Assembly: GCF_004101245.1 (NCBI RefSeq)
Contig: NZ_SCIN01000003.1
Location: 248,001-312,000, forward strand
Source of the DNA: Sphingomonas sp. UV9
GTDB lineage: Bacteria; Pseudomonadota; Alphaproteobacteria; Sphingomonadales; Sphingomonadaceae
DNA: 64,000 nt
Direction of reading: 5' to 3'
A model generated the notes under the pieces. It was not told the DNA's origin, searched no databases, and worked only from the letters and a program-made list of their open reading frames with translations. The position numbers and the translations under genes were made by a program. Positions 32,947-43,251 of the stretch are shown in pieces. Within the stretch, counting starts at the first letter, position 1. Every line of letters begins with the position of its first letter.

Positions 32947-35129
32947 GATGCTGGTCTTAAAGGCAAATGGCGGATGCGAAAGCCCGTTGCGGCATGGAGC
33001 GCGTTGGCAATTGCCGGCGCGACCGCCGGGACGCCGAGTTCACCGATTCCGCCGGGCGCGTCTTCGCTGCGGATGAGTTCAATGGTGATGTCGGGGGTGT
33101 CGGCAAGGCGAGGCAACGCGATCGTGTCGAACCCGCGTGCGTCGGCGAGGCCGCGGGTGAAGCCTGTCGACGCGCCCAGTGCCGAGGCCATGCCGAAGAT
33201 CAGGCCACCCTCGATCTGCTGGCGGACGATGTCGGGGTTGATCTGCGCGCCGCAGTCGACCGCGGCGACGAGCCGGTCGACCACCGGCTTCTGGTCTGCG
33301 CCGAGATGCGCTTCGGCCATGACGGCGATGTAGCTGCCCCGGAAAGCATGGCAAGCGATGCCCTGGCCACTGCCGGCCACGCCGCCGTTCCAGCCGCCGA
33401 GCGCCGCCGCGGTCGACAGGCAGCGCGCCAGACGTGGTTCTTGGCCGAGCATGCCGATCCTGAACGACAGCGGTTCGGACTGAGCCGCGTGCGCCAGTTC
33501 GTCGAGGAAGCATTCGGTGAAGAACGCGGTATAGCCATGCGCGCCGCCGCGGAGGTGGCCCGTCGGTATGCCGATCTCGGCGGGATGATGATCGATCGCG
33601 TAGGCCGGAATGCGATAGACCGGCGTTGCACCTGCCACGGCATAGCGGTCGCCTGCCACGCCAATCAGCGCCGCCTCGGTCGCAAGCCCCGGCAGCATCC
33701 GTCGCGCCATTGCGGCGCCGGTCGCGGGTGCGGCGATGGTCGCGCTCCAGCCCATGATCGCGCCGTTGGGGGCAAGTCGCGCCGCCATTTTCGCGACTGC
33801 TGGCGCGCGGTAATGGTCGTGGAGCGAGTCTTCTCCGCGCGACCAGACGAGGCTGACGGGACGCCGGAGCTTGACCGCGAGGATCGCGGCCTGCTCGGCG
33901 ACGTCGTGCTCGAGCGCGGCGCCGAACGATCCGCCGACCAGCATCGGATGCACGACGACAGCACCCTCGCTCAGACCCGCCGCGCGTGCCGCCGCGGCAC
34001 GGGCCAGGCCCGGCGCCTGGGTCGCGAGCCAGAGTTCGAGCCGGCCATTCGAGAAGGACGCGGTCGCGCTGCGCGTTTCCATCGCCGCGTGCAGCCCGAG
34101 ACCCGCGCGGTAGGTCGCGGTGACGAGCTTGGCGCCCTGGAACGTCGCCTCGACATCGCCGGTCGAGGTCATCCGCGTGCCAGGGCCCGCGAGCGCGCCG
34201 TCCAGCGCCGAGTCGATCGACGCCGAATCGGGGAGGGGGCCGTCATTCTCGAACCGTGGCGCGAGTGCATCGAGCGCCTTCTGCGCCGCCCACCCGGTCG
34301 TCGCCACCGCGGCCACCCAATCCGGATTTTCCACGACCGACAGCACGCCGCGGATCCGATCGGCGGCGGCGCGGTCGACCTTCACCAGCCGGCTGCCGAC
34401 AGGGCCTTGGCGGATCGCGGCATGGACCATGTCGGCAAGCCGTACGTCACCGGCGAAGTTCGCCGATCCGTCGACCTTGGCGGGTGCGTCTAGCCTTGGC
34501 ACCGACGTGCCAGCCAGCTTGCCAGCGCCCTGGATGCCGAGCGGCAGTGGATCGGGAAGGGTAAATGCCGCCGCCTCTTCGGCAAGTTCGGCGAAGCGGA
34601 TGCGCTTACCCGCATGCGTGCAGAAGCCGGCATCGACGTTCACCACAGTCCAGTCGGCATCCCAGCGCTTCGCCGCCGCCATGCAAAGCAGCGCCCGCGC
34701 GCCGGCGCCGGCCTGGCGGCAGGCTTGTTCGAACATCCGGATCGAACTGGATGCGCCGGTCAGCATCGGCGGCTGTGCCGTGCCTCCGGGAAGGCGATCG
34801 AATAGCCCCTCGAACAGGTCATGCGTGCCGAGCGGGTTGGCGTAGAGCGGGTTGAGCGGTGCCGGTTCGACGCCGACCGTCCGCCAGTCCGCGCCGAGTT
34901 CGTCGGCGACGATCTGGGGCAGCGTGGTGTAGACGCCTTGCCCGTGCTCGACCTGCGGGACCGCGACGGTGACATGGCCGTCGGTGCCGATCTTCAGCCA
35001 GGCGCCGAACGGGGTTTCGCCTGGGTTGGCGACGAGGTTCGGCGCGTAGCTGCGCGGCCACAGGCCCCAGGCGACGACCAGGCCGACGCCTGCGCCCCCG
35101 CCGACTAGTATGCTGCGCCTAGTGATCAT
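32943..35129 (-). CDS. molybdopterin-binding xanthine dehydrogenase-family large subunit, IorB-like
   Basis: A 728-residue protein of the isoquinoline 1-oxidoreductase beta type, the Mo-cofactor subunit that hydroxylates N-heteroaromatics or aldehydes. The N-terminus TRRSILVGGGAGVGLVVAWG looks like a twin-arginine signal, so it may act in the periplasm. Landmarks are GTDGHVTVAVPQVEHGQGVY, LVGGSFGAALEHDVAEQAAI, HLRGGAHGYTAFFTECFLDE, VDCGAQINPDIVRQQIEGGL and GGIGELGVPAVAPAIANAL with the conserved glutamate. No small [2Fe-2S] subunit or XdhC-type chaperone is adjacent. It overlaps hemH by 4 nt. Confidence 0.88.
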   Translation of the reverse strand: MITRRSILVGGGAGVGLVVAWGLWPRSYAPNLVANPGETPFGAWLKIGTDGHVTVAVPQVEHGQGVYTTLPQIVADELGADWRTVGVEPAPLNPLYANPLGTHDLFEGLFDRLPGGTAQPPMLTGASSSIRMFEQACRQAGAGARALLCMAAAKRWDADWTVVNVDAGFCTHAGKRIRFAELAEEAAAFTLPDPLPLGIQGAGKLAGTSVPRLDAPAKVDGSANFAGDVRLADMVHAAIRQGPVGSRLVKVDRAAADRIRGVLSVVENPDWVAAVATTGWAAQKALDALAPRFENDGPLPDSASIDSALDGALAGPGTRMTSTGDVEATFQGAKLVTATYRAGLGLHAAMETRSATASFSNGRLELWLATQAPGLARAAAARAAGLSEGAVVVHPMLVGGSFGAALEHDVAEQAAILAVKLRRPVSLVWSRGEDSLHDHYRAPAVAKMAARLAPNGAIMGWSATIAAPATGAAMARRMLPGLATEAALIGVAGDRYAVAGATPVYRIPAYAIDHHPAEIGIPTGHLRGGAHGYTAFFTECFLDELAHAAQSEPLSFRIGMLGQEPRLARCLSTAAALGGWNGGVAGSGQGIACHAFRGSYIAVMAEAHLGADQKPVVDRLVAAVDCGAQINPDIVRQQIEGGLIFGMASALGASTGFTRGLADARGFDTIALPRLADTPDITIELIRSEDAPGGIGELGVPAVAPAIANALHAATGFRIRHLPLRPAS

Positions 35130-35193
35130 GCCGTGGCCTTAATCCTTCTCCCCGACGTCGAGAAGGTGGAGCGCGACATAGGGCCGGCGCGGC

Positions 35194-35274
35194 CGTCATC
35201 CGGACGCAAGTCAGGATCCAGAGCCAAACAGGTTGCGCTTGTTATCCTGGATCCTGACTTTCGGCAGGATGACG
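35194..35274. repeat. GGATCC/GTCATCCTG inverted repeat, copy 1
   Basis: CGTCATCCGGACGCAAGTCA with GGATCCAGAGCC, then GGATCCTGACTTTCGGCAGG with ATGACG. It shares its design with 52795-52877 and the half-copy at 8414-8442. It lies in the 198-bp gap between two genes on the same strand. Confidence 0.8.
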
Positions 35275-35327
35275 GCGGTGGGGCTGGGCATATCCCAAGC
35301 ACGGGATGTGCCTAGCGCAGCGAAAGT

Positions 35328-37016
<1,689 letters not shown>

Positions 37017-37083
37017 ATCGCTCTCCTACTTGGTCTTATCGTTATCGCTCTTTATGCAGGGGCGAACGCGTGGGGAAAAGCCT

Positions 37084-37968
37084 TTGATCCTGTCGACCAT
37101 TTCTGCTGCCGTCGGCAGTCACATCCGCTTCGAGGATCTGGGGCTCCACCCCGACGTCTTCTCGATCGGGTTCTTCACGCTGCGCTGGTACAGCCTCGCC
37201 TATATCGGCGGGATCCTGCTCGGCTGGTGGTATCTGCTCAAGTTGCTTGCACAGCCCGGCGCGCCGATGGCGCGGCGCCATGCCGACGACCTCGTCTTCT
37301 ACGCGACGCTCGGCATCATCCTCGGCGGGCGGCTCGGCTATGTGATCTTCTACGCGCCCGAGATGTTCCTGCATCCGCTGCGCATCTTCCGGCTCTGGGA
37401 TGGCGGCATGTCGTTCCACGGCGGGGTGATCGGCACGTCGATCGGGCTGATCCTGTTCGCGCGGAAGCATCAGCTCAACTGGTTGCGCGTCCACGATTAT
37501 ATCGCGTGCTGCGTACCGTTCGGCCTGTTCTTCGGGCGGCTTGCGAACTTCGTCAACGGCGAGCTCTGGGGCAAGCCGACCGACGTCGCCTGGGGCATCA
37601 TCTTCGAGCGCACCGTGCCGTTCGGCATGGTCGAGCCGGCGCGTCACCCGAGCCAGCTGTACGAGGCGGGGCTCGAAGGCATCCTCCTGTTCGCGCTGCT
37701 CTGGTTCGCGTTCTGGAAGACCAAGGCGCGCTATGATCCGGGCAAGCTCGTCGGGCTGTTCGTGCTCGGCTACGGCCTCGCGCGGTTCACGGCGGAATTC
37801 TTCCGAGAACCCGATTCGCAGTTGCGCGCCTTTGCCGAGCATACCGGGCTGCACATGGGGCAGTGGCTGTGCGTGCCGATGATCGCCGGCGGTGCGTATC
37901 TGGTGGCGACCTCGGCCAAGCGCCGCGTGCGGGTCGAGCCGATCGCAGGGACGCAGAGCGTTGCCTGA
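37084..37968 (+). CDS. lgt: phosphatidylglycerol-prolipoprotein diacylglyceryl transferase
   Basis: Lgt attaches diacylglycerol to the lipobox cysteine of prolipoproteins, in the inner membrane. About 294 residues and seven helices. Landmarks are [56 protein letters not shown] (essential histidine), the signature [20 protein letters not shown] and [20 protein letters not shown]. The start chosen is TTG 37084, 7-10 nt after GGGGAAAAG, giving the family N-terminus [19 protein letters not shown]. An ATG at 37054 would add ten residues. Substrates in this window include the RND adaptor and outer-membrane factor lipoproteins. Confidence 0.95.
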   Translation: MILSTISAAVGSHIRFEDLGLHPDVFSIGFFTLRWYSLAYIGGILLGWWYLLKLLAQPGAPMARRHADDLVFYATLGIILGGRLGYVIFYAPEMFLHPLRIFRLWDGGMSFHGGVIGTSIGLILFARKHQLNWLRVHDYIACCVPFGLFFGRLANFVNGELWGKPTDVAWGIIFERTVPFGMVEPARHPSQLYEAGLEGILLFALLWFAFWKTKARYDPGKLVGLFVLGYGLARFTAEFFREPDSQLRAFAEHTGLHMGQWLCVPMIAGGAYLVATSAKRRVRVEPIAGTQSVA

Positions 37969-37991
37969 CTCGCGTTCCCTTGTGAATTAAG

Positions 37992-38099
37992 TACCACCCC
38001 GGCGGAGGCCGGGGCCCAAGTGGAACGTCGGTCGTGACACGCGTTGCGCGCAGTTACTTCGACCTTCCCGATTGGGCCCCGGCCTCCGCCGGGGTGGTA
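37992..38099. repeat. CACCCCGGCGGAGGCC inverted repeat, full copy
   Basis: TACCACCCCGGCGGAGGCCG and its complement (CCGGCCTCCGCCGGGGTGGT) enclose a ~60-nt middle with GGGCCCAAGTGG / CGATTGGGCCC. A half-copy is at 30924-30952. It fills the gap between lgt and the MidA-type gene; reading frames through it are ignored. Confidence 0.82.
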
Positions 38100-38111
38100 G
38101 AGAGCTTTAAG

Positions 38112-39158
38112 ATGGTCGACATACCCAACACTGCCCTTCCCGAACGTCTCGCTCGAGCGATCGCGCTCGCGGGGCCGATCCCCGTCGCGCAGTATATGGC
38201 GGCGGCCAACGCGCATTATTACGCGACGCGCGATCCGCTGGGGGCGGCGGGCGATTTCACCACCGCGCCCGAGATCAGCCAGATGTTCGGCGAACTGATC
38301 GGCCTGTGGTGCGCGGACCTGTGGGACCGCGCCGGCCGCGTGGACGTGGCATGGGTCGAGCTCGGCCCCGGCCGCGGGACGCTCGCCGCCGACGCCATGC
38401 GGGCGATGGCGAAGGCGGGCCTTCACCCGGACGTGCATTTGGTCGAAACCAGTCCGGCGTTGCGGAAAGCCCAGGCGGAGCGCGTGCCGGTCGCGACGTG
38501 GCACGATGCGATCGACACGCTGCCGACCGATCGACCACTGATCGTTGTCGCCAACGAGTTCTTCGACGCGCTCCCGATCCGCCAGCTGGTGAAGCGCGAG
38601 CAATGGCACGAACGCCTCGTCGCCGCGCAGGACCTCCTGTTCCTGCCGATCGCCGGCAAGCCGCTTCCCGACGCGGTGATTCCCGAGCCATTCCGCGATG
38701 CGCCGGCCGGCTCGATCCTCGAAACCTCGCCCGCGGCCGTGACGATCGTCCGCGGCCTCGCTCAGCGGATCGCCGCGCAGGGCGGCGCGCTGATCGCGAT
38801 CGATTATGGCTATGAAGGCCCGGCGCTCGGCGACAGCTTGCAGGCGGTGCGGGGCCACGCGTTTGCCAACCCGTTCGAGGCGCCCGGCGAGCATGACCTC
38901 ACCGCGCATGTCGATTTCACCACGCTCGCCGCTGCGGCGCAGGCCGGGGGCGCGGTCGCCTGGGGTCCCGTCACGCAGCGCGATTTGCTCGGCGGGCTCG
39001 GCATCGATTCGCGCACTTCGGCGCTGGCGAAAGCGTCCCCCGATCGCGCCGATGCGCTCGGTGCGGATCGACAGCGGCTGATGGACGACATGGGCACGCT
39101 GTTCAAAGCGCTGGCGATCACCGCGCCGTCCTGGCCGAACCCGGCGGCGTTTGCGTGA
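38112..39158 (+). CDS. MidA/NDUFAF7-type SAM-dependent methyltransferase
   Basis: A 348-residue protein of the DUF185 family. The eukaryotic member NDUFAF7 methylates an arginine of a complex I subunit during assembly; bacterial roles are inferred to be similar. Features: PVAQYMAAANAHYYATRDPL, GAAGDFTTAPEISQMFGELI, motif I WVELGPGRGTLAADAM, VHLVETSPALRKAQA, VVANEFFDALPIRQLV and ALIAIDYGYEGPALGDSLQA. The ATG at 38112 excludes the repeat upstream. It heads a three-gene operon with start-stop overlaps to the GNAT and pgeF genes. Confidence 0.9.
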   Translation: MVDIPNTALPERLARAIALAGPIPVAQYMAAANAHYYATRDPLGAAGDFTTAPEISQMFGELIGLWCADLWDRAGRVDVAWVELGPGRGTLAADAMRAMAKAGLHPDVHLVETSPALRKAQAERVPVATWHDAIDTLPTDRPLIVVANEFFDALPIRQLVKREQWHERLVAAQDLLFLPIAGKPLPDAVIPEPFRDAPAGSILETSPAAVTIVRGLAQRIAAQGGALIAIDYGYEGPALGDSLQAVRGHAFANPFEAPGEHDLTAHVDFTTLAAAAQAGGAVAWGPVTQRDLLGGLGIDSRTSALAKASPDRADALGADRQRLMDDMGTLFKALAITAPSWPNPAAFA

Positions 39159-39664
39159 TCGCTTACAGAGACGCCGTTCCCGCGGACGGGCCCGAGCTTG
39201 CCGCGATGGCGAAACGCTCGTTCACCGAGACGTTTGGCACGCTGTATCGCCCCGAAGACCTCGCCACGTTTCTCGACCAGGCATTCGGCGCGGCAGGTTT
39301 GCCTGCGCAGCTCTCGGACCCGACCTACAAGATCCGAATCGCGACGGCCGACGGCAGGATCGTCGGATTCGCCAAGACCGGCCCGGTCGCGTTCCCTGGC
39401 GACTGGCCCGCGACGGCTGTCGAGCTTTACCAACTCTACGTCCTGCGCGATCAGCATGGCGCCGGGATCGGCCCCGCCCTGATGGACTGGGCGATCGCCA
39501 CCGCACGCGCGGGCGGCCGCACGGAGATGATCCTGAGCGTGTTTGTCGACAATGCGCGCGCGATCCGGTTCTATCAGCGCTACGGGTTCGTCGAGATCGG
39601 GCGGTATGTGTTCATGGTCGGCGAGCAGCCGGACGATGATCGGATCATGAGGCTTGAATTATGA
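39155..39664 (+). CDS. GNAT-family N-acetyltransferase
   Basis: A 169-residue acetyltransferase. The acetyl-CoA-binding motif A is ELYQLYVLRDQHGAGIGPAL with MDWAIATARAGG, and the C-terminal motif B is LSVFVDNARAIRFYQRYGFV with EIGRYVFMVG. The N-terminal FTETFGTLYRPEDLATFLDQ matches the subgroup common in sphingomonads. The substrate is unknown. It starts with GTG overlapping the upstream TGA (GTGA) and overlaps pgeF by 4 nt, so translational coupling is likely. Confidence 0.9.
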   Translation: MIAYRDAVPADGPELAAMAKRSFTETFGTLYRPEDLATFLDQAFGAAGLPAQLSDPTYKIRIATADGRIVGFAKTGPVAFPGDWPATAVELYQLYVLRDQHGAGIGPALMDWAIATARAGGRTEMILSVFVDNARAIRFYQRYGFVEIGRYVFMVGEQPDDDRIMRLEL

Positions 39665-40419
39665 CCGTCGACGTAATCCGCGCAAAGTCGCTCGGCGACA
39701 TCCCGCACGGCTTTCTTGGCCGTCGCGGTGGCGCCTCGACTGGTGCCTATGCGAGCCTCAATGTGGGCATCGGATCGGACGACGAGCCCGCAAACATCGC
39801 CGAAAACCGTCGCCGCGCGACCGAGGCTGTGCTGCCCGGCGCTAGGCTCGTCGGCCTGTATCAGGTTCATTCCGCCGACGCGGTGACGGTGATCGAACCG
39901 TTCGACGATGCACTGCGCCCGCACGCCGATGCGCTGGTCACCAACCGGCCCGGCCTTGCGCTAGCTATCCTCACCGCGGACTGCGCACCCGTGCTGTTCG
40001 CCGATGCGCAAGCCGGCGTCGTCGCCGCCGCGCATGCCGGCTGGAAGGGCGCGCTCGGCGGCGTGACCGACGCGACGATCCTCGCGATGGAGGCGATCGG
40101 CGCACACCGCGACCGCATCGTCGCCGCAGTCGGGCCGTGCATCGCGCGTGCCAGTTACGAGGTGGACGACGCCTTCATCCGCCGGTTCTGCGAGGCGGAT
40201 CCGGAGAACGAACGCTTCTTCGCTGATGGCCGTGCCGACCATTACCAGTTCGATCTCGAAGCCTATGTCGTCAGCCGCCTCGCGGTTGCCGGGATCGGCC
40301 GAATCGAGGCGCTCGGGCTCGACACCTACACCGACGCGGATCGCTTCTTCAGCTATCGGCGCGCGACCCACCGCGGCGAACCCTCCTATGGACGCCAGAT
40401 CAGCATCATCGGCCTGTAA
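39661..40419 (+). CDS. pgeF: peptidoglycan editing factor, YfiH/laccase-domain protein
   Basis: A 252-residue cytoplasmic protein of the YfiH/PgeF family. PgeF removes mis-incorporated L-serine-containing muropeptide precursors, and related enzymes act on purine nucleosides (family knowledge). Metal-site motifs are GLYQVHSADAVTVIE, LTADCAPVLFADA, AAHAGWKGALGGVTDATILA and AAVGPCIARASYEVDDAFI. Fourth motif: FFSYRRATHRGEPSYGRQIS. It is third in the MidA-GNAT-pgeF operon, with an ATGA overlap. All ligand residues look present. Confidence 0.93.
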   Translation: MTVDVIRAKSLGDIPHGFLGRRGGASTGAYASLNVGIGSDDEPANIAENRRRATEAVLPGARLVGLYQVHSADAVTVIEPFDDALRPHADALVTNRPGLALAILTADCAPVLFADAQAGVVAAAHAGWKGALGGVTDATILAMEAIGAHRDRIVAAVGPCIARASYEVDDAFIRRFCEADPENERFFADGRADHYQFDLEAYVVSRLAVAGIGRIEALGLDTYTDADRFFSYRRATHRGEPSYGRQISIIGL

Positions 40420-40423
40420 CGAG

Positions 40424-40493
40424 GGACTGTAACGGGTCCCAAATCCTGCATTGCTCGTTTAGGCTCCATCCATCGGCCCGCGTCAGACGGGCC
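40424..40493 (+). promoter_or_regulatory. structured leader before the cystathionine gamma-synthase-like gene
   Basis: Two hairpins: GGGAC...GTCCC (about 40425-40441) and GGCCCG / CGGGCC (40475-40480 and 40488-40493). The second ends 4 nt before the AGGAG ribosome-binding site at 40498-40502. It may modulate translation. It does not match a SAM riboswitch consensus that I can recall. Confidence 0.3.
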
Positions 40494-40508
40494 ACGCAGG
40501 AGCTAATG

Positions 40509-41855
40509 ATGTCCGATACCCCGAATAACGCCGGCGCCATCCCCACCGAAACCGAAGCAGACCTGACCGGGGTCGCCGCGCGCGTCGCGCCCAAGCCCGC
40601 GGTCGAGAAGATCGGTGGGCGCAAGCTGAAGCCGTCGACGCTGATGATGGGCCATGGTTATGATCCGTCGCTGTCGGAAGGTTCGCTGAAGCCGCCGATC
40701 TTCCTGACCTCGACCTTCGTCTTCCCCAACGCCGCCGCAGGCAAGCGCCATTTCGAAGGCGTCACCGGCAAGCGACCGGGCGGGGCCGAGGGACTCGTCT
40801 ATTCGCGCTTCAACGGGCCGAACCAGGAAATTCTCGAGGATCGCCTTGGCGTCTGGGAGGAAGCGGAGGATGCGCTCGCCTTCTCGTCGGGCATGTCGGC
40901 GATCGCGACACTGTTCCTCGCGATGGTCAAGCCGGGCGACACGATCGTCCATTCGGGGCCGCTCTACGCCGCGACCGAGACGCTGATCGGCCGCGTGCTC
41001 GGCAAGTTCGGCGTGAAGTGGCTCGACTTCCCCGCCGGTGCGACGCGCGAGGAGATCGACGCGGTGATGACCGAGGCGGCGACCGGCAATGTCGCGCTGA
41101 TCTATCTCGAGAGCCCGGCGAACCCGACCAATGCACTGGTCGATGTCGAGGCCGTGGCTGCGAGCCGCGACGCGATCTTCAAGGATGAAAAGCCACCGAT
41201 CGCGATCGACAACACGTTCCTCGGGCCGCTCTGGTTCCAGCCGCTCAAGCATGGTGCGGATATCGTGGTGTATTCGCTGACGAAGTATGTCGGCGGGCAT
41301 TCGGATCTGGTCGCGGGCGGCGTGCTCGGCACGAAGGAGCACATCAACACGATCCGGACGATGCGGAACACGATCGGCACGATCACCGATCCCAACACCG
41401 CGTGGATGTTGTTGCGGTCGCTGGAGACGCTCGAGCTGCGGATGAGCCGCGCAGGCGAGAATGCCGCCAAGGTCTGCGGCTTCCTGCGCCATCATCCCAA
41501 GGTCGAGCGCGTCGCGTATCTCGGCTTCCTCGAAAACGAGAAGGGCATGGAGCGGCAGGCGGACATTTATCGCCGCCATTGCACCGGGGGTGGCTCGACC
41601 TTCTCGCTGTACCTCAAGGGCGGCGAGCGCGAGAGCTTCGCGTTCCTCGACGCGCTGAAGATCGCCAAGCTGGCGGTGTCGCTCGGCGGGACCGAGACGC
41701 TGGCGAGCCATCCGGCCGGGATGACGCATTTGTCAGTGCCCGATGCGCGCAAGCAGGCGCTGGGGATCACGGATAACCTCGTCCGCATCTCGATCGGGGT
41801 CGAGGATCCGGACGATCTGATTGCCGATTTCGAACAGGCGCTGGAGACGATCTGA
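40509..41855 (+). CDS. cystathionine gamma-synthase family PLP enzyme
   Basis: A 448-residue Cys/Met-metabolism PLP enzyme: KPPIFLTSTFVFPNAAAGKR, YSRFNGPNQEILEDRLGVWE, FSSGMSAIATLFLAM, SPANPTNALVDV, IAIDNTFLGPLWFQPLKHGA, the PLP lysine in VVYSLTKYVGGHSDLVAGGV and VSLGGTETLASHPAGMTHLS. Members catalyse gamma-replacement or gamma-elimination on O-acyl-homoserine, cystathionine or methionine; the exact reaction is open. It is ~50 residues longer than MetB because of the N-terminal extension (TEADLTGVAARVAPKPAV) and an insert near HFEGVTGKRPGG. The ATG at 40509 has better spacing from AGGAG than 40506. Confidence 0.9.
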   Translation: MSDTPNNAGAIPTETEADLTGVAARVAPKPAVEKIGGRKLKPSTLMMGHGYDPSLSEGSLKPPIFLTSTFVFPNAAAGKRHFEGVTGKRPGGAEGLVYSRFNGPNQEILEDRLGVWEEAEDALAFSSGMSAIATLFLAMVKPGDTIVHSGPLYAATETLIGRVLGKFGVKWLDFPAGATREEIDAVMTEAATGNVALIYLESPANPTNALVDVEAVAASRDAIFKDEKPPIAIDNTFLGPLWFQPLKHGADIVVYSLTKYVGGHSDLVAGGVLGTKEHINTIRTMRNTIGTITDPNTAWMLLRSLETLELRMSRAGENAAKVCGFLRHHPKVERVAYLGFLENEKGMERQADIYRRHCTGGGSTFSLYLKGGERESFAFLDALKIAKLAVSLGGTETLASHPAGMTHLSVPDARKQALGITDNLVRISIGVEDPDDLIADFEQALETI

Positions 41856-41879
41856 CCTGAACCAACGATTCCTCCCCCC

Positions 41880-41936
41880 TTGTTCTCCCGCGAAGGCGGG
41901 AGCTCAGTCTGGGCCCCCGCCTCGGCGGGGGAACAA
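41880..41936. repeat. CCCGCGAAGGCGGG hairpin repeat, copy 2
   Basis: TTGTTCTCCCGCGAAGGCGG with GAGCTCAGTCTGG and CCCGCCTCGGCGGGGGAACAA. Same family as 22846-22898, lying between two same-strand genes. Confidence 0.8.
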
Positions 41937-41988
41937 GGGGCGGGGTTTTTGGGGTGAAGTCTCCGCACCGAGCCGCTAGCGTAGATCC

Positions 41989-42507
41989 ATGCCGATCTTC
42001 ACCCCCATCCCGCAGCACGAGTTCGTCGCTGCGATCCATATCCTCGCCGCCAAGCTGGTCGAGGACGTCGATTGGCGGCCCGATTACATCATTGGCGTCG
42101 GTCGCGGCGGGCTGGTGCCGGCGGTGTTCCTCAGCCATGCGATCGGGCTGCCGACGCTGTCAGTCGATTATTCCAGTCAGGTGAAGGACTTTGCCGACGA
42201 ACCGCTGGTGAAGCTGGCCAAGCGGACTCGTGATGGCGAGAGACTGCTGTTCCTCGACGACATCAACGATTCGGGGCGGACGATCACGCATCTGCGCGGG
42301 GCGCTCGCCGCCGCGGGGGCGGTGGAAGGATCGGTGCGGTTCGCGATGCTGATCGATAACGCCAGCTCCGCCGAGCGGATCGATTACAGCGCGCGGGTTA
42401 TCGACCGGACTGTGACGAAGGACTGGTTCGTGTTCCCGTGGGAAGCGGTCGCGCCGGCTGCTGCGATCGCCGAGGACGCCGCAGAGGTGCCTGCGCGGAT
42501 TGCTTAG
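41989..42507 (+). CDS. type I phosphoribosyltransferase (Gpt-like)
   Basis: A 172-residue cytoplasmic PRTase. The PRPP-binding motif is LLFLDDINDSGRTITHLRGA, the N-terminal core is YIIGVGRGGLVPAVFLSHAI, and the C-terminal part DRTVTKDWFVFPWE resembles the hood of xanthine/guanine PRTases. It probably salvages a purine base to its nucleotide, although this subgroup is only loosely characterised. It is followed by a strong hairpin at 42524-42552. Confidence 0.88.
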   Translation: MPIFTPIPQHEFVAAIHILAAKLVEDVDWRPDYIIGVGRGGLVPAVFLSHAIGLPTLSVDYSSQVKDFADEPLVKLAKRTRDGERLLFLDDINDSGRTITHLRGALAAAGAVEGSVRFAMLIDNASSAERIDYSARVIDRTVTKDWFVFPWEAVAPAAAIAEDAAEVPARIA

Positions 42508-42523
42508 GTCGTAGACGAACAAA

Positions 42524-42552
42524 GGGCCGGTTTCCGAACGGGAAACCGGCCC
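42524..42552. terminator. strong hairpin between the PRTase and glycine-zipper genes
   Basis: A perfect 12-bp stem GGGCCGGTTTCC / GGAAACCGGCCC with a 5-nt loop GAACG, 17 bp after the PRTase stop. There is no long T-tract on the plus side. It serves convergent genes. Confidence 0.75.
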
Positions 42553-42613
42553 TCGCCCTCGATACGCTACGCGAGGGAACTGGGAAACTGGTATGGTGGC
42601 CTAAGCGGGGCGC

Positions 42614-42712
42614 GACGTCGGCAAAGCCGTCGTCGGTCGGGTCGGGCTGGGCCCGCCCGCCGTCCGGGCCGGCGGTTGCTCGGCCGCCTTGCGGCGAGCA
42701 CCGGCCCGGGCG
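42614..42712. repeat. GGCAAAGCCGTCGTCGG repeat, copy 2
   Basis: Starts GTCGGCAAAGCCGTCGTCGG and shares about 20 of 23 leading bases with 31070-31175. It is followed by GC-rich dyads such as GGGCTGGGCCCGCCC. It lies immediately past the stop of the glycine-zipper gene, the same position relative to a minus-strand gene end as the other copy. Confidence 0.55.
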
Positions 42713-42721
42713 TTGCCGGGC

Positions 42722-43096
42722 TTAGCGCCGGCAGTACCGTGGGTTGTCCGACTTATCGATCGCGTTGCCGGCGAGACCACCACCGGCTGCGCCGAGGACC
42801 GCGCCGAGCGTCCGATCACCGCGACCGGCGATGGTGTGGCCGAGCAGGCCGCCTGCGAGTGCGCCGACGATCGTGCCGCCGCTGTTGTCGCACCCGCGAC
42901 GGCTGCGCGCGTTGTAGTTGTAGCGGCGATCGTTGCCGCGATACTCGCGATAGCCACGGTCGTAGCCGCCACGCTGATAACCATCGTAGCCACGCTCGTA
43001 GCGCGGACCCCAGCGCTGCGCATCGGCGGCTGCGGGAACGAGGGCGGTCGCACCCAATGCGAGGGCACTGGCGGCGAGGGTAAAAGTCTTGAACAT
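42722..43096 (-). CDS. exported glycine-zipper 2TM-domain protein
   Basis: A 124-residue envelope protein. It has a signal peptide (FKTFTLAASALALGATALVP, cleavage after AAADA) and an Arg/Tyr/Gly-rich middle (ERGYDGYQRGGYDRGYREYR). The glycine zipper GTIVGALAGGLLGHTIAGRG with TLGAVLGAAGGGLAGNAID is like the Rickettsia 17-kDa antigen/SlyB type. The final CRR and an internal cysteine could bond. It is not a lipoprotein, as no lipobox is present. The start is ATG 43096. Confidence 0.88.
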   Translation of the reverse strand: MFKTFTLAASALALGATALVPAAADAQRWGPRYERGYDGYQRGGYDRGYREYRGNDRRYNYNARSRRGCDNSGGTIVGALAGGLLGHTIAGRGDRTLGAVLGAAGGGLAGNAIDKSDNPRYCRR

Positions 43097-43251
43097 CGTG
43101 CGTCTCCCGTTGGGGATTTCGGCGGCGGCGTTTGCCGTGCTTCCATCCTCGATGAGACGCTTATGGGTGATTCGCATTGAGCCGAGCCTGAATGCGACCG
43201 TTATCCGCCGTTCATGCTTCCGTGCGCGGCCTGAGACCCTATGAGGGCGAG

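Noticed and set aside
40420..40508. SAM-II or SAM/SAH riboswitch upstream of the cystathionine gamma-synthase-like gene
   Set aside because: Hairpins exist, but the conserved loop and pseudoknot sequences of these classes are not seen.
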